Assembly (NCBI RefSeq): GCF_051710625.1
Contig: NZ_JBPESN010000055.1
Coordinates: forward strand, 1 to 14,910
Reading direction: 5' to 3'
DNA: 14,910 nucleotides
Origin: JBPESN01 sp051710625
GTDB taxonomy: Bacteria > Pseudomonadota > Gammaproteobacteria > Enterobacterales > Enterobacteriaceae
This document shows positions 1 to 8,031 of this stretch, one piece after another; the first letter of the stretch is position 1; the number at the start of each line of letters is the position of its first letter. The notes beneath the pieces were generated by a model. It was not told where the DNA came from and ran no database searches. It worked only from the letters and a program-made list of their open reading frames with translations. The position numbers and the translations under genes are program-made.

Positions 1-52
1 TATGGGTGAGCCCCATGACTTACCCGCATGGTTAACTCTTTAGGGTAATCGA
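1..52 (+). promoter_or_regulatory. Early control region of a Mu-like prophage
   Basis: This stretch lies directly upstream of the ner-like gene. It holds two inverted repeats: ATGGG at 2-6 with CCCAT at 11-15, and TTACCC at 20-25 with GGGTAA at 43-48. In phage Mu the DNA before ner carries the early promoter and the operators bound by the Ner protein and the repressor, so these repeats are plausible operators. No convincing -35/-10 pair could be assigned. The repressor gene expected further upstream is outside the window. Confidence 0.4.
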
Positions 53-290
53 ATGATAAATAGAAATGAAGTGAATCATCGTGACTGGCACCAGATTGAT
101 ATCGGGGCTTCCCTGCACAAGAAGGGGGATCACCATGCAAGATCTCTCCCGCGGCTCGGGGCTGGCGTCCAGCACGTTAAAAAACGCGCTGTATCGTCCC
201 TATCCCAAAGGTGAACGCATTATCGCTAATGCACTCAATGTGGATCCGGCCAGCATTTGGCCGAGTTGTTATATGAGCAAGGTGTTATAA
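53..290 (+). pseudogene. ner: Mu Ner-like DNA-binding regulator, frameshifted
   Basis: Ner of phage Mu is a small helix-turn-helix protein that shuts down early transcription. Reading from ATG at 53 gives MINRNEVNHRDWHQIDIGAS, with the DWH start typical of Ner and Nlp proteins. At the G run 124-128 the frame is lost. Removing one G restores KKGITMQDLSRGSGL and then LKNALYRPYPKGERIIANAL and IWPSCY, which match the conserved body and end of the family. The repaired protein would be about 78 residues, the usual size. A reading from GTG at 81 stays open but replaces the conserved N-terminus with unrelated residues, so it is probably not the true start. The stop is only two bases before the transposase gene. 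The extra G could be a real mutation or a sequencing error in a homopolymer. Confidence 0.8.
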
Positions 291-292
291 TT

Positions 293-891
293 ATGTTTGT
301 TACGGTGAGTGAGTTAGTCGGTTTACCCGGATTGCCTGGCACCTTGCAGGGACTTCGCTGGTCATTGAATATGCGGACTGCAAATTCACCTGATTTAGTC
401 CGTAAGCGTTCAGGCACCAAGGCTTTCGAGTACCACATCGATTGTTTACCGGAACAAACCCGCGAGATCATCAAACAACGGCACTATAAATCCCTGATTG
501 CGCAATCTCCGGCCCAGCCGGTTGCTGAGTCGCTCAAGCCCAGTACCGCCATCAAGTCGCGCGATGAGCTGGCGATCATGCGTCAATGTCCGGCCCTGCT
601 CGAGCGCAAGGTGCAGGCTCTGAACGATCAGCAGAAGCAGATTGCCGATGCGCGCATGATGCTGGCACAGGAAGTGGTCCGGTTACAGCAGGCCGGCATG
701 ACCCGCATTGCGGCGGTGACCTTTATCGTCGATGAGTCAAAGGCCGGCACATTGCCCGAGGCCCTGCAGCGCGCCGCCACGCTGGCTAACGCCAAAAAGG
801 GCCGCACTCGGCAAGGGGTGTGGGCAAAAGCAGCCTACAGGAATGTGTGAGTCTCTATCTCAGCGCTGAGCAGCGCCAGGAGCGTCTGTAG
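293..891 (+). pseudogene. Mu-like transposase A, N-terminal fragment
   Basis: MuA is the DDE transposase that moves Mu-like phages. The first 70 residues (MFVTVSELVGLPGLPGTLQG onward, with KAFEYHIDCLP) resemble the MuA winged-helix domain that binds the enhancer. ATG 293 is preferred over an earlier in-frame ATG at 257 because AAGGTG lies 8 bases before it and it starts right after the ner stop. The open frame ends at 850. In another frame, SSLQECVSLYLSAEQRQ continues the likely original reading to a stop at 889-891, so there is a frameshift near 810-830. MuA is about 660 residues, so the catalytic DDE core and the MuB-interaction tail are gone. Sequence beyond about 895 belongs to an unrelated oxidoreductase on the other strand, which marks a deletion or rearrangement. 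Confidence 0.8.
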
Positions 892-1708
892 TGGTAAGGG
901 TAAGCATTTCGATCGGCCTCTGGGGGGATGCAAATCGTTCTAGCCCCCGTTTTTGCAGCGGATTAAACGCCACGATGGTGGCGCCGCGCTTGGCCACTTC
1001 CCGCAGGGTGGCCAGCATCCGCGGATGGTTGGTACCGGGGTTATGACCGATACACATCACCAGATCGCAGTGCTCGAAATCCTCAAGCGTCACGGTGCCT
1101 TTACCGACGCCGATGGATGCCGGCAGACCGACGCTGGTGGGTTCATGGCAAATATTGGAACAATAGGGGAAATTATTAATGCCGTATTCGCGTGCAAACA
1201 GCTGGTAAAGGAACGTCGCCTTATTAAACGTACGCCCAGATGTGTAAAATTCAACGCAGTCAGGGTCGTTATAACATCGTAACTGCGCGCTGATTTCGCC
1301 CAAAGCGACATCCCATTCTATTGGTTAATAGGTATCCGTATCGGCATTGTATTTCATCGGCTGGGTCAGCCGGTCTTCACCTTCCAAATCAAAATCGTGG
1401 CGCTGCCAGAGCTCGCTTACGGTGTGGGCGGCGAAAAAAACCGGCGTTGCCCGCTTGCCGGTGGCCTCCCAACTGACCCCTTTGGCGCCGTTTTCGCAAA
1501 ATTCAAAAAAGGAGGTATGGAGCGGATCCGGCCAGGCGCAGCCGGGGCAGTCAAAGCCCTGCGGTTGATTAACTTTAAACAGAGCAATAACATCCTAGTT
1601 TACCGACATCTGGCCGCGAATGGCATCAGCCAGCGCTTTTAATGCCCTCCACCCGCTGGCAGAGCCGCCATAAGGCGCAATGCCGATTGTGCTATTTTTC
1701 TGTTTCAT
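860..1708 (-). pseudogene. ydeP: YdeP-family molybdopterin oxidoreductase, truncated
   Basis: YdeP is a formate-dehydrogenase-like molybdopterin oxidoreductase linked to acid resistance in E. coli. One frame runs from ATG 1708 (MKQKNSTIGIAPYGG) through GFDCPGCAWPDPLH, CENGAK, EFYTSGRTFNKATFLYQLFA, CHEPTSVGLPASIGVGKGT, CIGHNPGTNHPRML and NPLQKRGLERF, all very close to E. coli YdeP. It is interrupted by TAG at 1597-1595 and TAA at 1327-1325; both sit where YdeP-like sequence suggests Gln. After EMLT (about 902) similarity stops, and the last 14 codons are foreign. About 280 of roughly 760 residues remain, so most of the cofactor-binding part is lost. The break coincides with the end of the Mu-like fragment. 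This is a dead gene. Confidence 0.9.
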
Positions 1709-1829
1709 CTTTACCCTATTTTTAACGATGGCTCAGGCATAATGCCCTTTTAAGTGTAGGCCATTGCCGCAAACGCGCCGTCGGACGGGCGCGGCGGCAA
1801 TCAATCATTCACCGGAGAGAGAGGTTTTC

Positions 1830-2291
1830 ATGACGGTAACCTGGTGCGACTGGCACCACAGCGAGGTGAGCGCGCCGGAACTTTACCAGCTGCTGTCGTT
1901 GCACAGTGCGGTATTCGTTCTCAAACAACAGTGTCTGTATGCGGATATGGATGGGCGGGATATGGAGGGGGATAATCGACATATTGCCGGCTTTGACGAA
2001 GCGGGGCTGGTGGCGTGCGTTCGTTTACTGGTGCAGCGGGACGCGGTGAGTATCAGACGGGTAGTGATTGCCCCGCGCGCGCAGTCAGGGTCTGGGGGCG
2101 CAGTTAATGTGTCATGCGTTGGCGTCGTGCGCCGCGCACTGGCCGGAGAAACCCATTACCCTCTCCGCCAGGCGTATTTACAAGCCTTTTACCGCGGTCT
2201 GAGCTTCGCGGCGGTGAGGAGTCTGTACGATGAAGATGGCATTCCCCACATCGGCATGCGTCGCCCGCCCTCGTTCACGTTAAAGGACTAA
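1830..2291 (+). pseudogene. elaA: ElaA-family GNAT acetyltransferase with a masked double frameshift
   Basis: ElaA is a small GNAT-fold N-acetyltransferase of unclear substrate. The start MTVTWCDWHHSEVSAPELYQ, then FVLKQQCLYADMDGRD and GDNRHIAGFDEAGLVA, and the end QAYLQAFYRGLSFAAV and YDEDGIPHIGM, match E. coli ElaA in order. Length (153 residues) also matches. Between about 2085 and 2169 (residues 86-113) the open frame reads unrelated residues, while frame +1 reads QGLGAQLMCHALASCAAHWP and EKPITLSA, the expected family sequence. A loss of two bases in the CG repeat near 2075-2082 and one base near 2168 explain this. The garbled part covers the acetyl-CoA phosphate-binding loop, so the product is probably inactive although no stop appears. 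ATG 1830 is chosen for the family match and the purine-rich GGAGAGAGAGG before it. Confidence 0.85.
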
Positions 2292-2318
2292 CAAACGCAT
2301 GGCCAATAAGCCGATCCG

Positions 2319-3353
2319 TTAGATCCACTGCGACAGACTCATTTCGGCGGTAATACCGGGGCCGAAGCCGGCGATAATCGCCTTGCCGCCGCGTGCGAAA
2401 ATTCCTTTTTCATGCATGCGGCGATAGGCCTCGAACACTACCAAACTGGCGATATTGCCGCAATTGACCAACGTGTCGCGGCTGAAAGAAAACTGCTCCA
2501 AATCCACGCGCAGATACTTAGCAAGATCATCCAGGATACGCGGGCCGCCGGCATGAATAATGTAATAGGCCAGGTTTTCGATATCCCAACCGTGATTGCA
2601 GGCTAATTGACGCATCAACGGTGCAAGCGGTTTCATCGTGCCCGGCACGCGCTTGTCCAGGCGGAAATGAAAACCGGTATCTTTCACCTGATAGCGAATT
2701 TATTTATCGGTCTCAGGGATCAGATAGCTGGCGTTACGTTCGAGCGAGAGACCCTCGCCCAGTTCCGCGGTGACAATCGCTGCGCTGATGGCATCACTAA
2801 ATAGCCCATCGGAGAGCAGGCTGCCGACATCGCCATCGGTAGGCTGGTAACTCAGCGAGCAAAACTCACAGCTGATGATCAATACGTTACTGCCGGGATG
2901 GGCCAGAACATAATCATACGCCCGGTCGATAGCAGCGCTGCCGGCGGCACAGTCCAGCTGGGCTATCGGCAATTGCATGGTGTTACCCGGTAGCCCCATA
3001 TGGTTGATAAACCAGGCGGTTAGCGACGGCATCAAAAAACCTGAGCACGAGACATAGATAATCGCGGCGATTTGGCTAGCGCTGACGGCGGCATTGTTTA
3101 GCGCTTGCTCAACCACGCCGGGCACTAAACGTTTCGACTCATATTCAAATACCGCATTTCGGTAGCCGAATCCGGGATGCAGCATGGCAAGCTCGATTGG
3201 CTGTATAATATATCTTTTCATAAAGCCGGTATTAATAATCAATTCTATCGAATTTTTCAGATTAGTATTGTCTTTAAAGTTTGTTTTAGCCAAATTAATT
3301 GTGTCTTGCTGGGAAATAATGTACTCCAGCAAATAAACTGCGGGCTTGCGCAA
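2319..3353 (-). pseudogene. PhlD-like type III polyketide synthase with one stop codon
   Basis: Type III polyketide synthases condense malonyl-CoA units; PhlD of Pseudomonas makes phloroglucinol. The frame gives SCSGFLMPSLTAWFINHMG, MQLPIAQLDCAAGSAAIDRA, VKDTGFHFRLDKRVPG, YYIIHAGGPRILDDL, LVNCGNIASLVVF and IAGFGPGITAEM, closely following PhlD. The catalytic triad is present: Cys135, His267 and Asn300 (numbered from the TTG at 3353). A single TAA at 2702-2700 (codon 218) splits it between the catalytic Cys and the His/Asn half; the frame is otherwise continuous. The total of 344 codons plus stop fits the family. No in-frame ATG gives a full-length start, so TTG 3353 is the best guess. The internal ATG at MKRYIIQP would remove about 44 residues. 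No other polyketide genes are adjacent. Suppression of the stop is possible but unsupported. Confidence 0.88.
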
Positions 3354-3822
3354 GGTTAATATATTTACAATCTCAGTAGAGACTTGAATAATAATGAGTT
3401 ATTGAGTCGAGAGATTATTTTTGTTGGCGCTCATCTTGTTAAGTTGACTGAAAATTGTCAATGTGCTTTGGCAGCAAAATTAATTTTGCTGCGGAATTGT
3501 TACAGGGAAATTTACAGATATATAAATGGCTTAATTATAGAATATGCGTTTTGCGCTACCGGGAAAGGAAGGCGGGAAATATATGTTTATGCTAGCAGCT
3601 ATTGCAGGCATTAATAACGCCCCTTGTCTGTCGATCCGCTTACTGTTGGAGGCATGATGCATTGCGGCGGAAAATGTTTTTATCGCTGGCGCTGTTTCAA
3701 CCTGCCGGCAATCGCCCGTATATTGGCGGCTAGACCGGACGATATGATCACTTCCTGCAATATCCGACCCTCGCTATCCCTTAAATCGCCGTAATAATAG
3801 CGATATAGCGATGAGGGAAGAT
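3354..3822. other. AT-rich intergenic region without a convincing gene
   Basis: This separates the divergent polyketide synthase and hydrolase pseudogenes, so it should contain promoters for both. A 76-codon frame at 3384-3614 has no recognisable motif and no good ribosome site, and is probably chance. Besides the 22-bp palindrome at 3471-3492 there is an inverted repeat TTGAC (3444-3448) and GTCAA (3457-3461). No protein remnant was recognised in either strand of 3615-3810. Confidence 0.5.
3471..3492. repeat. Perfect 22-bp palindrome, possible operator
   Basis: The 11-base half GCAGCAAAATT is followed immediately by its exact reverse complement AATTTTGCTGC, with no spacer. The site lies 118 bp upstream of the polyketide synthase start and about 330 bp upstream of the hydrolase. 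There is no T-run after it, so it does not look like a terminator. A dimeric regulator site is the simplest reading, but the binding protein is unknown. Confidence 0.6.
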
Positions 3823-4867
3823 ATGTTACGACGAATTTTTACGCCGGGCTACGTGCCTGCATCCCTGACGAATTATCAGGCCGCTGGAAACCGGGCACCG
3901 TTTGCCGCGGCGGAGCGTCTGAAAACCGCGGCCCGCGCCTCGATTACGGCCGCAGACGGCGGCGCGGCGGCGCAACGGATCATACCGGCGACACCATTAT
4001 CGGGTCAGGGCGGCGGCGATTACATTACCTGCGGCATTCTGCCGCAACAGGGGGATTATCACTTAGCGCAGCGCGCCGGCGACGTCTATGCTAAGCACTC
4101 CGCCCTGCCGTCGGGCGCTTCCCGCCGTTTTACCGCGGATGATTTGCGCCGCTACGGCTTCGATAAATGCATGTTGCGCGATCCGGATTCAAGCTTTCAA
4201 GCCCATTTCTATGACAACGGCAGGCAGGTGGCGCTGGCTTTTGCCGGCACTAACGATTTCAACGACTGGCTGACCAATTTCCGCGCGTCGTTGGGCTTGC
4301 GGGATGCACAATATCGCGCCTCGGTAGCGTTGGCGCGGCAGGCCAAACGGCGTTTTGGCGACAAAGTGCTGTTTACCGGCCATTCTCTCGGCGGTTTTCT
4401 AGCCGCGACCGCCGCCGTGGCGACCGGCTCGTTGGCAGTAACATTTAATCCGGCGGGCGTAGCTGAAAAAACCTTCAGCCGTTACGGGGCCTCACCCGTC
4501 GGGGCGAGATAGCGGTCGGGTAACGGCAGCATCCGCTGTTACAGTGAACAGTATGACCCGCTGTATTGCGTGCAACGCTTGCTGCCACCGCTGCCCAGGG
4601 TGCCGGGGCATCGTATTCTGGCTCAGGCCCCCGGAGGATGCTGCCGGTAACGTGCCGCTGCTACAGGCGATGGTCTCAATCTGGCGCTCCCACGGTATCA
4701 AAAACGTCATTGCGGCTATGGCCCGCTCCGTCAAATCTGCTGCTTATGTATGGATAAGGGGCGCCTTTTCAGACGTGTCGCGTCCGTGTAAGCGGTTACA
4801 CTTTACACCGCGGCGCGCGCGGGCGTCAGGCCGCCTTGGACCCGCCGCCGGCGGACAAGCGCCGTGA
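3823..4867 (+). pseudogene. Class 3 lipase-like alpha/beta hydrolase, broken
   Basis: The sequence contains AFAGTNDFNDWLTNF and the nucleophile elbow TGHSLGGFLAATAA (Ser188 from ATG 3823), the pattern of class 3 lipases and Mbeg1-like hydrolases. The frame stops at TAG 4510-4512. The same frame then reads NGSIRCYSEQYDPLYCVQRL and PGHRILAQAP, probably the acid-containing region and possibly the catalytic His. A one-base gain in the C run 4628-4632 shifts frame, after which EDAAGNVPLLQAMVSIW and SHGIKNVIAAMARS finish the recognisable part near 4735. That frame has its first stop at 4867. ATG 3823 is preferred to ATG 3811 because GAGGGAAG sits just before it. No signal peptide is evident. Relatives include secreted or delivered lipases, but this is only family knowledge; substrate and export route are unknown. 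Confidence 0.75.
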
Positions 4868-5973
4868 GCTTGTTTTGCCGTCCTGCCGTCAGCGGCGCTG
4901 CCCCGGTTAGGTAGCATGGCTCATGCGCATTCGTTCGCATTTTGTCCGGCCTCCACGGCGCGGCTCGGGCTGTTAGTAGAAAAAAACGGTCGGGACGGAA
5001 AGACGCTAATAGCGCCGCTGGCTGACTGGTAATCATTTCTCGCGCTGTCAATGTCGCCAGCAGCGCGCGGATGCCGGTGATAACCTGATAATCCGTCAGA
5101 CCCTGTAAACCTGGCAACAGTCGGGCGGCTTGCGCCAACAGCGCGGCTGCCGCCTGGTCCCGCGCGGCGGGAGATTCGGTGAGTGTCCAGGACACTTCCA
5201 GATCATTAGGACAGATAAGGCTATGATCGGGACCATCAGGGCGGATATCGAATGTCGGGGTGATAAGGACGTGACGCACCGGCGCCGCGGCCGACGGCAC
5301 CCGCACCAGCAGGCCCGCAGTGGGGGCGAGGGGCGGAGCGAGATCCGGTTGGAAAAGCGAGCTATCTACCCAGCATCCGCAACAGTTTACGACCCTATCG
5401 GCATAGAGTGCACGGCCGCTTGCCAGGGTGACGCAATTGCCTTGACGGATAATGCTGGCGATGGAGGTAGCTGTGGCTACGCTACCGCCGCCGTCGATCA
5501 CCGCATCCAGCAGGGTGTCTATGTACAGCCGTGTATCCAGCCAACCCTCCAGCTCACACCATAATACCGGCGTGGACGATACGGCGTCGCGCGTCAGCGT
5601 AGGTTCTCGCGCCAGTAACGTTTCTTTGTCCAGCCAGCGGGTAGGGTACCCCCATGCCGTCAGCTGTTGCGCCTTTGCCGCCAACGCAGGCGCGTCGTGA
5701 GGATGACGATACTCGGCGCTGCCGGTGAGATGTGGTCAGCAACGGTGAGGGAAGCGCGCCTGCAGCGCCTGATGCGCGTCTATGGCGGCGTCATTCAATC
5801 GTTGATAGTCCCGCGGGGGTTTGCCGTAAGCGTTGACCCAGGCGGGAAGAAGTGCCGGACGTGCCGCTGACCCGTTCGCCGGCGTCGAGAACGGTCACGC
5901 TGGCGCCAAGATTGATGGCCTCAAAGGCCAGTGACGCGCCGATCACGCCGGCGCCGATAATGATGATGTCCAT
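4803..5973 (-). pseudogene. DAO-type FAD-dependent oxidoreductase, broken
   Basis: The N-terminus reads MDIIIIGAGVIGASLAFEAI followed by GASVTVLDAGERVSGTSGTS, a Rossmann FAD-binding fold (GxGxxG, then the acidic end of strand 2). This is typical of the D-amino-acid-oxidase/glycine-oxidase superfamily. Near 5845-5850 one extra base shifts the frame; the correct continuation is AWVNAYGKPPRDYQRLNDAA in the frame that later holds the long open segment 4803-5684. That frame also has TGA at 5738-5736. The body includes GWLDTRLYIDTLLDAVIDGG, ADRVVNCCGCWVD and TDYQVITGIRAL. After about 5050 the usual C-terminal FAD-contact region cannot be recognised, which suggests another frameshift or loss. Substrate cannot be assigned. 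It converges on the hydrolase pseudogene. Confidence 0.8.
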
Positions 5974-6168
5974 TCACTTTGCCTGTTGACCATTCGCAGG
6001 GGCTCTGCCGGCGCTTCGTCGACGTCCGCAAATATAATGGAAATAATGAATTTACAGATTAATGATTGGGCGGGCGGTACGCAAGCGATACCGTTCGGGA
6101 GCCGTCGCAGGTGCAGGGGTCATCGTCCTTCAAGCCGCCGGCGGCGCAACGCCACCAACGCAGGACGA

Positions 6169-6564
6169 TTAATGAAGTAGCATAGTGCTCATTATAATTG
6201 AGGTAATGATTCCCGTGGCGGCGGCAATCAGCACATAATTGCCGTCGATATAGGCGCAATGTTCTCCGGGCGGCGGTGCCTGCAGGCCACGCGCATGCCA
6301 ATCGTAAACGCGATAATCATCGCCGCGAAACCGCTCTGGCGCGGGATGGCCGCGGCGGAAGTCATGGCCGTTCCAGGCGAAATGATCGCGCGGGCCGACG
6401 CCGTGTCCTCCTGCTCCACCCTGACCGCCCTGACCGCCATGGCCCTGTTGCTACTGCTGCTGGGATGGCTGTCCCTGCGGGCCGACGGCCCGGGAAAACA
6501 CGGAAAAGCTGCTGGTGGCCGCGAAAACCATTAAAACTAATGCAAGCGTGGCCTTTTTCATCAT
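6169..6564 (-). pseudogene. RcnB-like periplasmic protein with a stop in its Gln tract
   Basis: RcnB-family proteins are small periplasmic proteins; E. coli RcnB helps control nickel and cobalt efflux. The frame begins MMKKATLALVLMVFAATSSF, a clear signal peptide, with GAGGAAG before the start. It continues PQGQPSQQQ, then TAG at 6453-6451, then QQGHGGQGGQGGAGGHG, DHFAWNGHDFRRGHPAP, DYRVYDWHARGLQAPPPGEH and YIDGNYVLIAAATGII. The Arg-Gly, DWxxxGL and PPxG pattern and the final hydrophobic stretch match the family, and the total of 131 codons is normal. The stop lies inside a run of Gln codons, so a CAG-to-TAG change is the likely cause. Otherwise the gene is undamaged. No efflux pump gene such as rcnA is adjacent. 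Confidence 0.85.
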
Positions 6565-7079
6565 TGCTTCCTCATTAAACAACTGCTGGGTATTACCTGT
6601 TATTGACTAATATCAGATACACTTTGACGTTATTAAATAACGAAATATCTTAAAAGGTCCGATCTGACCCAGCTTTACTTCGCTTAGTAAATTCTAAACA
6701 TATGTAACAGGAAAAACGCATCTTGGCAGGTTGTTGTCCGCGGCCAGGTTGAATAGGGGGGGGTGTTGAACCATAGTGAAGTAAATCACTCCCCGCGCAG
6801 AATGGCAATGGGGCGTGACGTTCATACAAACAACGTCAACCCTTTCGTGGGAAATATGCGTTAACGAAATAACCCGACAATTAACAGCTTTTCTAACGTT
6901 ATGGCCGTATTCGTTATCGTAAATACCTTTCTGTGGTGAGAACGATTATACGGACTATGGGAGACGGATTACCGCCATTTATTTGCCCGATAATAAGGTC
7001 TGCCCTTTGGCTACAGGAGTAAGGAACATGCTTTCCGGGTAAAATGAGTCTCCCCGCGATATTCACTTCTGTTATACTG
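6565..7079. other. Intergenic region with two inverted repeats
   Basis: No gene was recognised. The part next to the rcnB-like gene should hold its promoter. CGTTATT at 6628-6634 and AATAACG at 6636-6642 form a 15-bp palindrome around one central A, about 65 bp upstream of the rcnB-like start. TGACGTT at 6816-6822 and AACGTCA at 6832-6838 form a second inverted repeat with a 9-base spacer. A run of eight G lies near 6755-6762. The part near 7079 is downstream of the DUF2975 gene; no terminator hairpin was seen. Confidence 0.45.
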
Positions 7080-7625
7080 TTAGCTATTACTGCTACAGGC
7101 GTGGCGCAAAACGCGGGCGGAAACCACCAACGCAGATGAGAGAAGCAGCGCCACGCCATGCCCGGTAGAATACCCGTGGGAAATAATGTGTTTGGCTTTG
7201 GGCAGCGTCAGCGTCAAGAGATAGGTTAACGCGGGTTCGCATACGATATACGCAATCGCCCATAGCAGAAAACCAGCGGCCGCAAGATTGAGCTGCTGGG
7301 CGGCGCCAAGGGAAAAGTATTGCCCTTGACGATAAATGCCGAATAGCCGGTAAAGGGCAAACATACCGAAGGCCAGCGACAGTAATAATAGGGTTGTGAC
7401 AAACATGCCTAGCGACATTTGACCGCTATCCGTGAGTATCATTGACGGGTTGTTAATGACTCTTTGGGTGGCAAAAAGGCCGAGTCCATAGGTATTGAGC
7501 ATGATCTTGAGAATATACCAGCTCAAGATGTTAATAATAATCATTAATAGAATTATCAGCAGTAAAATTTTAGACACTACACTGCCGTAATAGATAATGG
7601 ACTGGTGTTTTTCATCGCTTTTCAT
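7080..7625 (-). CDS. DUF2975 family membrane protein
   Basis: The 181-residue product has four hydrophobic segments at about 18-38, 72-95, 112-139 and 155-172. The central LYRLFGIYRQGQYFSLGAAQ, where a short loop joins helix 2 to helix 3 with a conserved GxxF, resembles the DUF2975 family, an inner-membrane family of unknown function. It is one of the few undamaged frames in this part of the window. In many bacteria such genes are followed by a small Cro/CI-type regulator gene, but none is seen in the roughly 500 bases downstream. ATG 7625 is the only start giving all four helices, yet no clear ribosome-binding site precedes it. The tail HACSSNS is Cys/Ser-rich and may not be ancestral. Function cannot be assigned. 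Confidence 0.7.
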   Translation of the reverse strand: MKSDEKHQSIIYYGSVVSKILLLIILLMIIINILSWYILKIMLNTYGLGLFATQRVINNPSMILTDSGQMSLGMFVTTLLLLSLAFGMFALYRLFGIYRQGQYFSLGAAQQLNLAAAGFLLWAIAYIVCEPALTYLLTLTLPKAKHIISHGYSTGHGVALLLSSALVVSARVLRHACSSNS

Positions 7626-8031
7626 TGTAGTAATATACTTTGCGGGTGAGAGAAAATATTTTAGCGACTTCTAAATGAAATGTTGATGCGGATAATTGCT
7701 CAGGGTCATTTCTTGTTATTTTTTAAATCATCATAAAATGTTATTTCATTCAGTTTGCAGGGTTTATATTGCGTCGATAAATAATACCAACCCGGACCCT
7801 GGCTTTATTTTTCACGCTCAGAGGGCTTGCGCGCTTGCTTCCTGACAGCTGCCGTGACTAGCGAGCGGCCCCATATTCGGCGCCGCGGCCCTGTAGGGGC
7901 CCTGCCGCGCGGGTTTACCGATGCCGCCGGCGATAATTCATCCGCTAGCGACGATATGGCCATCGACGGAGTCGATGCCGATGGCGCGGGAGGCGTTGAC
8001 CGTCACGCCAGAGGGGGTTGGCATGTCACCG
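7626..8031. other. Intergenic region, possible unidentified remnant
   Basis: The half near 7626 is AT-rich and should contain the promoter of the DUF2975 gene. The half near 8031 is GC-rich, like coding DNA. On the minus strand from about 8022 it reads MPTPSGVTVNASRAIGIDSV, then DGHIVASG and a TGA, then IIAGGIGKPARQGPY. This could be the tail of a decayed gene, but no family was recognised and it may be chance. Confidence 0.3.

Noticed and set aside
1347..1642. Two overlapping plus-strand frames of 73 and 81 codons
   Set aside because: They lie opposite the N-terminal part of the ydeP pseudogene, whose minus-strand frame has clear family motifs; the plus-strand peptides have none.
3384..3614. 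76-codon plus-strand frame in the AT-rich gap
   Set aside because: No motif, no convincing ribosome site, and it runs through the 22-bp palindrome; probably chance.
5974..6168. Small plus-strand frame between the FAD oxidoreductase and the rcnB-like gene
   Set aside because: It overlaps the rcnB-like 3' end and has no motif or ribosome site; the gap is more likely the promoter of the FAD oxidoreductase.
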